Shown piece after piece: positions 1-14,550 of a stretch of 64,000 nt of DNA (the stretch's first letter is position 1; each line of letters begins with the position of its first letter). The stretch covers positions 7,396,018 through 7,460,017 of the forward strand of contig NC_135561.1 in the NCBI RefSeq assembly GCF_964340395.1, read 5' to 3'. Below the pieces are notes generated by a model, which was given only the letters and a program-made list of their open reading frames with translations, did not search any database and was not told where the DNA came from. The stretch comes from Glandiceps talaboti. Lineage: Eukaryota; Hemichordata; Enteropneusta; Spengelidae. The position numbers and the translations under genes are program-made.

Positions 1-464
1 AACCGAAGGTCTGGCACGTACATTTAATTATACTTTTCAACTTTCAGCAAATCTTTCAAGTGGTTGTGAACATTTCAATTCCAAAGATTCATGAGGTTGG
101 TAAATGCAAGGTTTAATTAAAGACAATAATTCAAACCCTTAGAGTCCATTGGGAGTATGTCTAACACCATTAATCAATAGTTAATTGAAATATAATAGCC
201 AAGTACTGTTATTAGGCAGACATGGTGACATGGGGACAGAATTAATTGTTTGTTAGCAACACTGCTAAACCTCTTGCTGGCTCTTGCAGTATGCCTAATC
301 TATTCATGTACAATATATTTGTAAATGCTTGTAAGTTGTAGAGATGTACATTTGTATGGTGCCATGCTATTATGCATATATGTAGTCATGCAGCTATTTC
401 ATGGAAGTTGTTGTTGTTGTTGTTGTTGTTGTTGTGTGTGTATACATTGCATGTAGTGTATACT

Positions 465-783
465 ATGTATGTATGTATGTATGTATGTATGTATGTATGT
501 ATGTATGTATGTATGTATGTATGTATGTATGTATGTATGTATGTATGTATGTATGTATGTATGTATGTATGTATGTATGTATGTATGAGGTATGTATGTA
601 TGTATGTATGTGTGTGTGTGTGTGTATGTGTGTATGTACATTGTACATACATACATATGTACGTACATACATGTACATACATGTATGTACATACATACAA
701 AAATAATGTACATGTATATACATACATACATACATACATACATACATACATACATACATACATGTACATACATACATACATAT
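465..783 (+). repeat. (GTAT)n, (GT)n and (CATA)n compound microsatellite
   Basis: About 30 GTAT units, then GT, then the complementary CATA units. The two halves are inverted, so the transcript or DNA could fold. A GTT run precedes it (408-432). Confidence 0.98.
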
Positions 784-997
784 ATACATTCATGTGTACT
801 TGCATAAATATGTGCATTATACCAGTGCCAATAATATCAAAGAAAAATCTGTGAAATTAATGGTAATTTTGAATGTTTTTGCTCATATTTCGAACACCGC
901 AGAACCAGTGACGTAGACATGCGTTGTCATGACATAGAAGGACCAGAGTATATATTCCATATTTTTTGTTCAACTTGCCTTGTACATGGTATAAGAT

Positions 998-1158
998 ACA
1001 TTCAACTTTAAGTGTTTACACCCAATATGAGCAGATACTAAGATAATACTCATGACCTAAGGGTTGTCTCTACTCGTCTATCGACTAGCTTGTAGGAATA
1101 GCATCTAATTATAAATCAGTTTCAATACGAGGAGTAAATACTTTAAAGTTAAATGTAT
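998..1158. repeat. Foldback element, about 25-bp ends
   Basis: ATACATTCAACTTTAAGTGTTTAC at the left is inverted at the right (GTAAATACTTTAAAGTTAAATGTAT). MITE-like. Confidence 0.65.
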
Positions 1159-1587
1159 AATAAACTACAATGTATATTTCTTTCTTTCGAAATGGAGAAT
1201 GAAAATGCTCTGATTGTCTGTTAGTATATGAACAAATTAAACATTTGCAAATGCATGTCAACTAATGAATATTTGATGTCTGCAGTTTTATTTGGTTAGG
1301 AGATTAAAATATATTTGACCCTTGCTTTTAGCTTATTTGACTTTTGATTATAATTTGCAGAATGAATTATTTGTAGAAGTGATCAAATAGCCAATGGGTA
1401 TCTTCTTTCATTTTTACCTTCGTTACAAAACAACGATTTAGTAGACTCTGTATGGAAATTGTAATATTTATAAATTGTGTAACAAATGCATTGCACAGAT
1501 GTGACCATCAATGGTAGTATAACTGTGTCAGAAAATGTTCATGATTATTAGTTTTCAGAAAGAAAGAGGATGGATCATTATATTTAT

Positions 1588-1774
<187 letters not shown>

Positions 1775-3178
1775 ATTAAAAACCTACCAAGTTTTGAAAA
1801 GTTTATGATGAAAATACCCCCCCCCCCCCCCCCCCAATAACTTTAAGTAGATGTCATATTACAAGTTGACCCTATCAGATTAAAGCATATATATTCTGTG
1901 ACCTTGTCGGCTTTTTTCCTTCATTTTTTTCATTCATGCGTGAGATATATTTTTTTTTATATCACGCCAGACATATTCAGTCAATATTGATCACATGATG
2001 TGTAAATAATCTGACCAGCATATTGATCATACTTTATAAGGTCATACATGTCCATTGAACCAGTCTATGCACACATATGTTGCAGCAATCGTCTGACAGA
2101 ATTTTCCCTCCAAAACAGAAATGTCAATAATTTCATATTTTTCATGGAATTTTGATAATACTTTGTCTGCAAAATATTCAAACGGTTTTCATTAAGTCAC
2201 TGAGCCGGTATTTTAAAAATAAACAATAGATACATTTTTGTAGTTTGAGAAAATATAGTGTAAATAATTTTGGAGAAAATGATGAGGATTGCACGTTTTG
2301 TTTTATAGCACATCAATCTATTGTACTATTCATCTGAAGCATTCACTCATTTCAGGCAGAGAACCAAATGAATAAACTGATAAAAAAAAAATAAGAATAG
2401 AAATTAATTCTTAAAATTAGAATTCAAGATGTCACAATTTAGCACTGCACACATGTCAATATTTGATATTGTTTTCATTCCTACATCCATTTGTGATGTA
2501 AATCAACTTTTTACAGTTGATAGTACATTTATAGGAAAAAATGGAAATCACTGTTTTTACATGTAATACGTTTCCAGATCCTGACACAGGTAAACATGTA
2601 CTTACATATAGTATGATATATATATCTAAATACACGACAGTTATCAAATCCTCATGATGTATTTGTATTTGACATAATCACAAAATCCTATATTCTAATA
2701 ACATTTTTATATAATGTATAGTCATAAGTTGCAATATTTAGGCTAATAATGTCATCATGTGATATGCAAATAATCTAAATTATGAATAGCCTGTTTATGG
2801 CGCTTACGATACGTGAGATTGAACGGAATATATATGGTAAGTGTGGTAAACCGGATAATATATGAGTTGATGGATGGAGAGATTACAAACGTGATCAACA
2901 CTATACTGTAATTTAACAACATTGCCATACTCAGTAAAAACTCACTCGTTGTGGCTTAAGAACAGCTGTTAATATTTAGCAGTTCATGCTTTACCAGATA
3001 CATTTGTATATAAAGAATGAATGAATTCATGAATTGATACATTAGAAACATAATGTAGAGGAGGTACTGTACACAAACTAATCTGCAATGTTGGCCAAAT
3101 TCATCAATGTTGTGATAGACATTAATATGTACATACACAGATACTTGTGACCCAAGATATATTTCACAACATAATAAA

Positions 3179-3352
3179 ATATCGATAATATTGACATATT
3201 TGGTCGATAATATATGAAAGGGGTAAAATAATATGGATTTCTAGGATCCACACACTGCCTAGTATGTTGACCTACGCGGTCCTAGAAACCCCGTGTTATT
3301 TTACCCCTTTTACATATTATCAGCCAAGTATGTCAATATTATTGATATTCTG
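3179..3352. repeat. MITE-like foldback, about 75-bp arms
   Basis: ATATCGATAATATTGACATA, then AAAGGGGTAAAATAA, then TTTCTAGGA on the left is mirrored on the right (TCCTAGAAA, TTATTTTACCCCTTTT, TATGTCAATATTATTGATAT). About 27 nt of loop. Confidence 0.85.
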
Positions 3353-4689
3353 GAATAGTGATCGTAACTTTTGAGATAGATTTGTAGTTCCTTACACGTA
3401 CACTACAGGAAGAAAGTTATTACCGTAATATAACTTGCAGGTAATGACAGGGAAGTTATCACCTGTGAAAATACCTTGGTACTAATGAGTGAAAAAGTAC
3501 AAGGCCTCTGTACGTGGGTGTATGGCTTTGATCAGTGTGCTGATCACACAGAATTTTTAGTTGTGGTCTGAAATGTCAAAAATTGGTTATCTTGTTTGTC
3601 ACGTTATACACTAATAAGTAGGAGATTACACACTTTTGGTTCATCATAAGAGATTGCATTACTGTACATGAATGGTGCAACAATATTGCTTCTTGGGCAG
3701 ACTGGCCTTGATTGTACAATTTGAGACATGTATTATACAATACACTGTATGATGACAATAAGACTAATTAGAGATGTAACAGAGTTCTACTGACGAAATC
3801 ATTATTTTTCATCTTATCACTCTGTGTTGAGAAAGTGTGTTATCACATTTCCGCAAAGAGTGTCTAGTGGTTTTTACTGTTGCATCAAATTTCCATAATA
3901 TATGTGTAGATAAGATGAAAATAATATGATATTGACATGATTAATTTGTCTGTCTATGTAGTTCAGATGGCCTTTTATGAATGATAATTAATTCAGATAT
4001 TCTGTTGGTAATTTTAGATTTGTGGCAGTGTTATTAAAAAATTCATAAATAACATACCTTATGTGCAGTGACAATTTGAATGAAAACAGTGCAGTCGATC
4101 AAGTTGCCGGTAATTACTGGCATTTGCAGGTGATAAATGGTCCAATGCAGGTGAATTTCTGTAAATACTTGCATTTAGTAGGTGACATTTTAAATTTACT
4201 GGAATTATCATTCTACAAAATTGATGATTATTTTTATTTAACAGATGACCATTTGTCAGAATAACTGTTGATAAGAATTGAAGTTTGATGTATTTATTTT
4301 ACTTTACTCCCAAGTTTTACGTTTTAGGAACATTTTGGTCTGAAGTTTAAAGTTTAGTAACATTTTACCCCCAAATTTAAAATTCAGGAGCAAGTTGATC
4401 CTAAAAAATCTTGCTGAAAGAGTGAATTTCCTAGGCAGCAGTGGTAGTATTAAAAGATTGAAAGTAGTTTATTATGTGGCATGTTGTAAAATTAAAGGGC
4501 TAAGTTGGAGGAAAAGCCCAGTCAGTCTTATATTTCTGATATTGGTACACTTGTATTTATTACTACTATCAATATAAATATGATTTTAGGTGATTAAATA
4601 ACACCTTGGCCTCAATAACTTAATACTCATTTTTGAAATTGTGAAAAAGCTCTTCTGCACTTGACATATATGTATGATTGGCCATTTTG

Positions 4690-4835
4690 GGGGATTTCCT
4701 GCAAGGGTTTATGGGAGAACCTCAGATGATGACATCATATTTACCACAATCTTTGTCTTGACACTCCTGCAAGGGTTTATGGGAAAACCTCTGATGATGA
4801 CATCATATTTACCACAATCTCTTTGTCTTTTCCAT
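4690..4835 (+). repeat. Two-copy 72-bp duplication
   Basis: CCTGCAAGGGTTTATGGGAN, then AACCTCNGATGATGACATCA, then TATTTACCACAATC occurs twice in tandem. Confidence 0.9.
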
Positions 4836-5698
4836 TTTGTCATCTCATGTGATATGTGCACAGCTTTATTACCAGGTAGTGATGTCAACAATCCAACGAC
4901 AGGTTAGCATTTATTCGTGCTAATATGTCAAAATATGATATTAAAGACTGCATCAAAACTCATGAGATGATACGGCTACTACTATTTTGTCATTTCACAA
5001 GTCTTGACTGATCATGTATGCGTGCCTTCTGTTAGGAAGTGATTTTAATACCCAGCTGTTAGAAAAGTTGGCTACATTTGCATACGCTAACAGTTTAAAC
5101 TGTTCGTGTCTTGGCCTCATTCAAAGCAGAAGATGCCTATGGATAAGCCCCATGTTGTATCAGTAAGATGTGACATACAATACTTATTCAGAAATTACAT
5201 TGCTATTATTGTACATGGAAGTATTTTGATTCTTGGTTGATAAATTCCTCTGAAATACAAATTGTACAGTAAACTTTGCTATGTAGATGTTATTTTCCTT
5301 TCAGACCTCTTAGCTCCTTTGTAGATATTATAAATAGAGATACTGGAATTTGCTGAGTGCAAATATGTATGATACTCTTCCAGATAATATCACTATTTAT
5401 TGTATTCATCTGCCACATAATTGTAAATTCTTTGTCTGTTCTATTAATCTCATACCATTTCATTACAACAGCACTGTTAAAATAGATAGCTCATCTTAAT
5501 ACCAGTATTGCCAATGGCTTTAGGCATTTTGTTGAACTCTTAATAGGTTTGTTATTGTTTTATTCGCACAGAGACTTGCCGTGGCGTTACTATGGTGCAG
5601 AGAACACGTTGAGATAGTAAAACAGGCTCTTGTTTTATGGATGGTATTGATTATTACAACGAGTAACACTGAAGTAAAGCACTTTCTGTATGTGCTAC

Positions 5699-5960
5699 AC
5701 TTGTTTATAGCATTTGTATCAAGTGTAAAAGTATACTGTTTCAGTTGGTTTATTTACAAGCCTATCATGTGGCCTTTCTAATGTGGTCAATTAGTAAATG
5801 AAACAGTATACTTTTACACTTGGTATGGATGCTATAAACAATTGTGGTACGTACATAAAATGCTTTGGTGTTATGGGCTGTATGAGCAAAGGAAACACTA
5901 TACTTGTACACTTGATATGGATGCTATAAATGATTGTGGTACATGCAGAAAACTCTTTAC
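5699..5960. repeat. Foldback with 43-bp arms plus a direct copy
   Basis: TTGTTTATAGCATTTGTATC...AAAAGTATACTGTTTCA at 5701 is inverted at 5799-5842. The right arm and its flank are repeated directly at about 5890-5965. Confidence 0.8.
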
Positions 5961-6732
5961 TTTGATGTTATGGGTTGTATTAGTCTGTAAGGTACAACAT
6001 TCAATTCTGCCACACTGTCAGCTTAGAACTAAAGGAATTTAAGCCTATATTGATACAAGACTCACAAATGTATCTCAAATCTGGAATGCTGTCAAGCTAA
6101 ACAATGATTTTGCTTAGTTTCCCAACCTTGGTATAAACAGCTAGAAAAAATCTGCTTTTTACCTTTCATACATATATACATGTACATGTATATAAATTAC
6201 ATGTACATATTATAGAATGCATAGCATAATTTGACCCCAATATTTACAAATACCTTAGGTACTTTGATAGATTTTACTAGCTTTTTGCCCTTAAAAAACA
6301 AAAGCACTTAAAAGTTATTAAAAAAACATGGATGTTCACCAGATGTGGCACGAATAACTCAGACGTCTAGTACTATGTGAAACGTATAGCCCATTGATTA
6401 GTATTTGTCACGCATTGAGAGGATTTAGATTTGAATCACGCAGTGTGTATTTTTAGAGTCTACTAAAAACAAGTACATTTAATCATTGAAGTGTCATTAT
6501 TACGGTAATTAGACTGCCTTATAACTTTTATGAAAGTAGTCAATACAGATTGGTATAGATAAGATGGTTATCAACATTTCTATCATTAAGGGTGTACATA
6601 TTTTGTTCAATAAAATAACAGGATACCTTTACAGAATGTAATTAGTAAAGTTGTATTTATAAAACTGATCTGTATTTAGTAGTGAAACATTACCTCTAGA
6701 GACTTAAAGTGTACATGTATTTACTTTGTAGT

Positions 6733-7215
6733 TGGGTCATTCATTCTGATTGGACACAGCTCATTGCCACCAGGTCATTTGATTGGTCAATACATGTACT
6801 TTGTAGTTGGGTCATTCATTCTGATTGGACATGTCTCATTGCCACCAGGTCATTTGATTGGTCAATACATGCACTTTGTAGTTGAGTCATTCATTCTGAT
6901 TGGACATGTCTCATTGCCACCAGGTCATTTGATTGGTCAATACATGTACTTTGTAGTTGGGTCTTGCATTCATTCTGATTGGACACGTCTCATTACCACC
7001 AGGTCATTTGATTGGTCAATACATGTACTTTGTAGTTGGGTCTTGCATTCATTCTGATTGGACACGTCTCATTACCACCAGGTCATTTGATTGGTCAATA
7101 TGTGTACTTTGTAGTTGGGTCTTACATTCATTCTGATTGGACATGTCTCATTGCCACCAGATCATTTGATTGGTCAGTACATGTACCTTGTAGTGATATC
7201 ATCCATTCTGATTGG
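6733..7215 (+). repeat. Minisatellite, about 6 units of 70-77 bp
   Basis: The unit is GTTGGGTCATTCATTCTGAT, TGGACATGTCTCATTGCCAC, CAGGTCATTTGATTGGTCAA, TACATGTACTTTGTA. It gives open frames by repetition only. Confidence 0.95.
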
Positions 7216-8411
7216 TCACATGGGATTACCAGATTTTTTATCTAAGTACAAATATACAAACAAATGTGGTTATTTGTCGTAGTTCTCAAGTGACTGGAAG
7301 AGAAATTTTGATGAAATTATGAAAATTTTTTATGATTTCTACAAAATATTGTCAGATGACTTTATTTGTAAATGTCAAAAGTCACTAGAAACATCTTGAG
7401 AACAAAACTAATGATGTGATGATTTTTACAGAATGTTTGAACTTTCCTGATTAATTTAGTAAATTATGCAAATTACAAAACGTACAAGAAATGTCTCAAA
7501 AAGTTAAAATGTCTATGTAACAACTGTATATGCAATACAGTAATCTACACAGATGAGATTGCATCAATAGAACTATCTTGAGAACAAAAATTTTTTATGG
7601 ATCAATGTTTGAACTTTTCCAATTTATTGCAAAATATGAACGGTTATCATGGGACTGAAAGTTGTCAATAAAGGATATGACGCAGAAACAGTGAACAGTA
7701 AATACAGTGGACAAATATCTCTATGTAATCGAGAACTTTGTACATATAGATGTCACTCGGAAATGTATCCGATCCGATATAAATGTCTGATATTTCCTTT
7801 TGGGTAGTATGTATCAGTAATTCTATATTTGCACTTACATGTACTTGCTAACCGTATTCTACATATATTTGTAGTTCCCTGTTTTCATCAGACATTAGTT
7901 GCCATATTCGAGATGATTTCAGGCAGTCATCGATAACTCATTTCCTGGAGTGTATGTCCTATATGGTTTCCTACCTCAGTATGCTATTTAGGGAAGCTTT
8001 TCAATCACTCACATGCATAGAGTAAATTGTGCAGTATTTGTCTGCCGCCATACTTGTGTGATGCTAGGCTTGTATGCGGTGTTTGTTGTAAAGATGGTAA
8101 TTGGTAAAATCTAGTGTTAATAGTTCCCTAGGTTATATGTACATGTATTTACCAGGGTTTCCCACCAAATATCATGTTACAAGGTGTGGAAATCTGTGTG
8201 CATAATTATGTATCTAACACTGCCTTCTATGATATGCTGCCTACCTACATGTATCTTTAAACACAATCTAAACCGTCCTAGGAATACCCTATATATTCTG
8301 TATATCCAGAAAATTAGTTGATTATGGAATCTACGAACTATCTCAGTATCTGATAACTCCATATTGTATAAAGACAAAGTGGTTAAGACTACAGCGCCAA
8401 AAGATTCAACA

Positions 8412-8537
8412 CATCCACTACATACAGAATATGAATGTCTCCCAAGTGGCCGTCACCTCAGAGTACCACATACACGTACAAACAGGTTTAAGTTTAGTTT
8501 TGTGCCAAGATCAATTCAACTCATAAATAACATGTAA
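8412..8537 (+). mobile_element. 3' end of a decayed non-LTR retrotransposon ORF
   Basis: An open frame ending at TAA 8535 reads HPLHTEYECLPSG, then RHLRVPHTRTNRFKFSFVPR, then SIQLINNM. The R(T)xRFxxSFxPRxIxxxN ending is typical of the C-terminus of LINE reverse-transcriptase polyproteins. Upstream the frame decays quickly. Confidence 0.5.
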
Positions 8538-9229
8538 TCACTGCTAAATGTATTTATTTGTATGTATTGTAATCTTTTACTTTTAATGGATTTATTATTT
8601 GAGTAAATGGAATGTATGTGGCTATGTAGTAAAATGTTATCGGCAGGTTATAATACTAATTACTAAGAAGAATAATGTAAATCATTCATTAGCAACAAAT
8701 ATTTTGCACTGTACAGCATACCATGTGTATGATGCATGATGCAATATAAACCTGTCCAGAGATTTGCCTATCTGCAGCATACACAGTGTTTTTGCTAAAG
8801 GTGGTATAAAGTAGATAAAATCTACCAGGGTTCCCATGTCATTTTTCCTGCAGGGTTCCCAAACAAAATTACCATATCATCCCTTTCTCTCTTTCTGTTA
8901 CTAGTACCTGGGTTCCCCAACCTTAGCAAAAACACTGATACAATGTGTATGTACATGTAAGTATGTATGCAATATAGACTGATTTAGCCCAGAGACTTGC
9001 CTATCTAATTCCACATACTGGCTAGATAGTATAATTGTATGTATGTTTTGGGAATTGGCATTTTCAAGGCGGATTAGCACAGTCTCTTGGCTAGAACTGA
9101 TCCAGTGTAAACAGAAAACATTCTTATAGTTTACATTGTATAGTTGGTGAGACCAAAGTACATTTAGACACCACAGAGTCTGTTTTGATTGACACAGATT
9201 TTATACACACCTGCACCTGTACTGAGAAA

Positions 9230-10110
9230 TCGCTTGAACGAATGTCACCTGCTTCATTGTCAGTTGGCCGCCAGCTAAATAAAATTTTCTGTTTATCATC
9301 CAAATGGAATTGATATTATTACCAACTGTTTCAGAATATCACGGCCATTAAGAAAAATGTCTATGTTTACATATTCATATATCATTAGATATAATTATCA
9401 CCTTTTATTGGTCATCTGCTTCAATATATCAGTTTGGCCAGCAAAAGCAAAAGGAAATTTTATGTTTACATCATAGATTTCAGTGACTTTAGATAAATAC
9501 AAATGTATATCTCGTCATTGGTCAGTTTGGCCATTAAAAAGGAATTTTATGTTTACCACATGAAATTTTACCAGCTGCTTCAGAATATCAGTGTTTTGCA
9601 AGTAAGAGAATATTTGATTTTTACAGCATAGGTATGATACTACCGTATAGATAATTATATCACCAGTTTATGATGTTATCTGTTTATAATGTCTCATTGG
9701 CCAGTAAAAGAAAATTTTACATTTACATTTAATACATTTCAATTTGTAGATATCCCGTCAGATAATCATATCACCTGTTATATCCTAACTGCTTCAACAT
9801 ATCACTTTGGCCAGCTAAAGTAAATGTTATGTATATCATCTAAATGAAATATTATCACTAGCTGCTTCAGAATATCAGAGATGTTGGCCATTAAGAGAAA
9901 TTTCTATGTTTACAAATTACATCATAGTTATAAGCGTGTCATTGTAGATAATTATCACCTGTTATTTGGTCATCACAATATCAGTTGGCCAGCAAAAGGA
10001 AATTTTACGTTTACAACTCATAGAGAATTATACAACTGATGGTCTTCAAAATATCTAAAGTTTATGATTGTAGGCCAGCAAATAAAAAAAAATTGTTACC
10101 CGTACCTTGA
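9230..10110 (+). repeat. Old degenerate tandem array, about 90-110-bp units
   Basis: TCACCNGCTGCTTCANNATATCA, then TTGGCCAGCAAAAG, then AAATTTTATGTTTAC recurs about eight times with heavy divergence. Confidence 0.8.
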
Positions 10111-10359
10111 AATGTTTCTGATGTAATTTCAAAATGTGCACACAACATCGATAAGATCAATACATGCAATAGGGAACTTGCAAACCCGCCATGTTGAATG
10201 TTGCATCATGGGAAATGTGATAATAAATACTAATAAATTAGCATTGTAAACAATATTGTTACATTGTTTATAACCAGGAATGATCAATTCATAGTCACCC
10301 TGATCTCTGTGGGAGGTTAATTTTATCAGTAGCTCCAGATTAGGTATTACGATAACCAC

Positions 10360-10410
10360 AGATAATCCCATAGTCCTTTACATCTGAGCATGCTCAGTTT
10401 GGATTGCAAG
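10360..10410 (+). repeat. Dispersed repeat copy containing GAGCATGCTC
   Basis: AATCCCATAGTCCTTTACATCTGAGCATGC matches, inverted, 52652-52698. GAGCATGCTC is itself palindromic. Confidence 0.6.
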
Positions 10411-12284
10411 TTCCTTATTTTGCATCTGTGGTAAATTTGCTTATTCGAAGCCAAGACTATTCTTTGCAAACCTAGACATTGTTGTTCTTTGATGTTTTCT
10501 GATAAAGACAGAATGGTAATGCATACAGAATGTAGATTGCACTGCTGAAAATATCAAACAGCTTGCAGCTTACGTCAATTGACTCCCACCTGACTTCATG
10601 GTATTCTAATGTTACAGAGTTTCTAATCCAAAAACTAATCATAGAAATTTATTCTCTTTTATAGTGGAAGTGCTCTATATATAGTACAGGTAAAGTAAAA
10701 GCCGTGTATGTTTATGTTTAGGCAGGACGGTAAATTTTTATCAAATGTAGTTTTAACCTCAGTCCAATTGCTAGAAAGTGGTATTATTGACAACTACATT
10801 GTGAATTATTTTTAAAAAAAAATATTGTTTTGGGGCAATATTAGAGACTAAGAATATGGAGTTTTACCCATGAAAACATTAAGTCAGCAATTCTTTGTAC
10901 AAATGCTGTTGGCTGTGAAGGTTTGTGGAGTGCTTTTTTTTTCAAGATGTTTTCTCACGTACACTTTACAGCTGAGAGTTCAGATGTTATACAGTGTAAG
11001 TGTGACTGTAATTTACCACACAATATACCGATAACTGTTGGAGTAATTTTCTTCTAACTTCCTGTAATGTTACATATTCAGTCAGGTGTGACCAATGGGT
11101 TACTGACAACTCAATCTGTCCTACCGTTCTTGGAGTAAATTGACAACTTCACAAGGTGTTAGAAAATGAGAAACCCATGTAAAAATCGAGCGTTGTAATA
11201 AATGGCATAATTTCCTTTCTACTGTAACGGTAGGCTAGCACTTCCGTCATCATACATACCCCTTCCAGGCACTGATTTCCATCATATCATATCTGTCATT
11301 TTTATTACATTTTGCATCTCATAAATCCAAATTTATGTTAGGTATAATATATAGGTATTAGGATATGGTAACTTTCAGGAAGAAAAAAATTACATTTTAA
11401 TTTTGATATATTCGTAATTACAACACCTCATCTGTTTTGGGTTTTTTTTATGTTCGTACACTTTTTTGATATTTTTACCTTGGATAACAATTATTGTTTT
11501 GTAGTATTTTCACTTATAAAGAGTAAGCTTTGAAAAAGATAACCAAAACTTGAAGATTATGATGTAAAATTTATCACATTTGCCACAAAAATTAAACCAA
11601 AATAGATAAGATGTTGTACATACAGCTTTCATCATTACAGTACAATATAGTTACTTTGGAACGGTACGAATACGACGACATGCTAGTGATTCTTGGAACC
11701 ATAAACAGTATATTCTCAACTTCCGTAATAATAATCTTTATTAATGTGCCTCCATTTATTTTCATCATATCTATACAATGTTTTCATTATATCTAAAAAT
11801 GAAACCCATATTAGATTTCAATATTAATATCTGGTTAAAATATGATTTATAAATATTCATGTAACAGCTGTAAGGCAGAAAATAATGATGTGAGAATAAT
11901 CATATATTCATAACTACACTCATTAATCATATAGATGGTACAATTATTATATTGAAAAATATTAATGACAAAAATATTGCATTTATGGAAGTTTATGAAA
12001 TGGGTGCGTAAACTGATGAAATGAACACCTCTCTCTATTCAGATTCAACCAGAATGTTTTGATAAACGTTAGTAAAAGACCCAGGGAAATGTAAACAGTG
12101 TATAGTAAACATTACTGCGTCCTTAACGAAAACTTTAAACTTTAACTGAGCTATTAGATTAGTGTTGTATACATGACTGTGTATACATGTACATGATGTT
12201 GATACAAAGTCTGCTAAATTTTACCATGATGCATGTGGTAATTTTGTAGAAAGTTTTATGGTCATGAATATTAAAACTTTAAAT

Positions 12285-12815
12285 CTATATACAGTTTTTC
12301 TGTGTGTATAGACTACATTTGTACATACGTTTTCCATCACACTACAATGTAAACAGTTTTCCTGTACCCGTATACATTTTCCATCACTAGTTTTCCTGTA
12401 TCCGTTTACATTTCCCATAACTACACAGTTTTCCTGTACTCATATACATTTTCCATCATGACATTTTCCTGTACCCGTATACGTTTTCCATCACTACACA
12501 GTTTTCCTATACTCATATACATTTTCCATCACTACATTTTCCTGTAACCGTACACATTTTCCATGACTATAGTTTTCCTACTTTATACTCATATGCATTT
12601 TCCATGACTACAGTTTTCCTGTAGTACAGTACCCATATATATTTTCCATGACTATAGTTTTCCTGCACTCATATACATGTACCTATTCCACGACTCCTCA
12701 GTTTTCCTGTACTCATATACATTTTCCATCACTACACAGTTTTCCTGTACCCATATACATTTTCCATCACAGTAGTTTTCCTGTACTCATATACATTTTC
12801 CATAAAAATTGTTTC
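12285..12815 (+). repeat. Minisatellite, about 13 units of 38-42 bp
   Basis: The unit is CACAGTTTTCCTGTACYCAT, ATACATTTTCCATCACTA. Diverged, with indels. Confidence 0.9.
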
Positions 12816-14244
12816 CTGTCCATTACTTGTAGGTAGTCTATTTTCTACTTGACAACATTTCAGTGACAGGTAACAGTGTCTAATGGATATTAGCGAATAG
12901 AGTTCAAGTACAAACTGTATTTCCTGTTGTGATGGAGATCCCCATCACCTGTCGCCATGCCATCATCAGTGTGTTTTCCAAGAGAAATAGGTTTCTGTAC
13001 TTATACATTGAATAAATGGGCTCCCTGCAAACATCGACCTTTTCATCTCTTATTGATCAATTTTTTACCATATAGGTAAAATATTGAATGGCATTACGAA
13101 GTGATTGGAATTTACTAGGGGGTATTTGGTAAAATTGCGATTTATGAATTTGAGCTGTGACGGATACGTTCATGCCAGTACATATATTTCAAAGCATTTT
13201 GAATGTGTGTAGCGTCTACATCATGTACAATTTAGTGAACATGCAGGTTTGAAATGTGGTTTATTTCGTCTCAGTTTTATGCATGTAATATGTACATGTA
13301 CATTTTGTATACCAGTGGAAGAGGATGAAATTAGGTCATGTAATGAGGTCACCGTTCTACCCATCAATGTAATTACTTTAACCACTTTTGTCTGTGTATA
13401 ATAAAAGCTCATGGATTGGAATCAATTTCTGTCCATATGAATCGATATAAATCAATTTATAAGTCCATCTACCTTAAGAGTGTCTATGTTAGGTAGGTCT
13501 GTATGTATGTATGTAGAAATGTGAGAAAACTCACTGTTCTAGGTAAACCTTTAGCTCTCAACATAAAGCTTGCCTTCAGGCAAAATTTTGTCTCATTAAG
13601 CCACATAGCTTTTATTACAGCACTTATGGTCTGTGTTTGTGTTCCAAATTTACGTCAGGTGATTTAAGCATAGGTTTCATGGTTATGTAGTTACACCTTC
13701 AGGGTGACTTGGTTTATTGATAGACAGTTTCTCTCCACACTACATACATGGTTTGTTAATTCATACCAAATTTAATTTTGCACTTTATGGTTGTTTGAAA
13801 AAATTTTTCTGACATGCTGCTTCGCATAATTATGGTGTTTCATCTGATTCGATTTCGGTGCTTCAGTCATAAATTTATGATAAACATAACAGAACAATAA
13901 ATAAATAAATAAACAATTTATTATAAAAAATAATGCCACAAAAAAAATAGTTTGGTTCTGGTAACCTGACCCAACCTTGTTTTTTACTGTCACCGGAACC
14001 TAACTTTTTTTTTGGTAATTCTAAAAAATTATCGAAATATTTTGCAATGCTGCGCAAACACTATGTCTTCTGTCTATCATATAGAAAGTGAGAAGTCTCG
14101 GTTGACCTCTGTAAATACAAAATGTACGAAGAGAACATTTGAACAGATCCTCAAAGATAAATATAAAAAATCGTACCTACCCACCCAATTTTACACAATA
14201 TCACAAGCAAGTGCATTCTAACTTCTATAATTTGTATTTTTTCC

Positions 14245-14550
14245 AAAAATACAAGTCTAGTTCTTATATCATATATGACGCGTTATGATTACTAAGATCA
14301 TCTCCACTCACGTATAGGGAAAGTCGTTATTCTAGCACAAACATCTGTGCTACCCCCGCATATCAGTAGTGTAGGGTACACGATGCATGTCAGTTGTAAT
14401 CCATCACAGAAATTGACAGGCAGTTGCAATTGGTTTGAACGTAGTCAGGGGTAGCACAGATTTTTGTGCTAGAATAGCGACTTTCCCTATACATGAGTGG
14501 TGATGATCGTAGTAATCGTAACGCATCGTATAGGAACTAGAGTACAAAAA
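14245..14550. repeat. MITE-like foldback, about 95-bp arms
   Basis: GTCTAGTTCTTATAT, then GACGCGTTATGATTACTA, then TATAGGGAAAGTCGTTATTC, TAGCACA on the left is mirrored on the right to GAACTAGAGTACAAAAA. The centre is about 100 nt. Confidence 0.85.

Noticed and set aside
372-854. ORFs of Met-Tyr-Val-Cys or His-Thr-Tyr-Ile repeats (also at 26150, 28491, 34582, 40515, 48809 and 50600)
   Set aside because: They are translations of GTAT, GT and CATA microsatellites, open in several frames and on both strands, with no splice or family support.
1190-1230. Possible upstream motor exon reading FEMENENALIV, resembling the VEMExNQTxL segment of KIF13
   Set aside because: The preceding residues do not give TKC(V/I)V, no good donor follows, and the match is only a few common residues.
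6345-6450. tRNA-like B-box (GATTTGAATCAC)
   Set aside because: No matching A-box or cloverleaf arms could be drawn; only a chance B-box resemblance.
6764-7245. Membrane-protein-like repeat ORF (FILIGHVSLPPGHLIGQY)
   Set aside because: It is generated by a diverged 75-bp minisatellite, with no signal peptide context, promoter or family match.
14012-14221. ORF with NTKCTKRTFEQ, reminiscent of the missing KIF13 exon
   Set aside because: No other kinesin residues around it, wrong phase, and no acceptor/donor pair. It borders a MITE.
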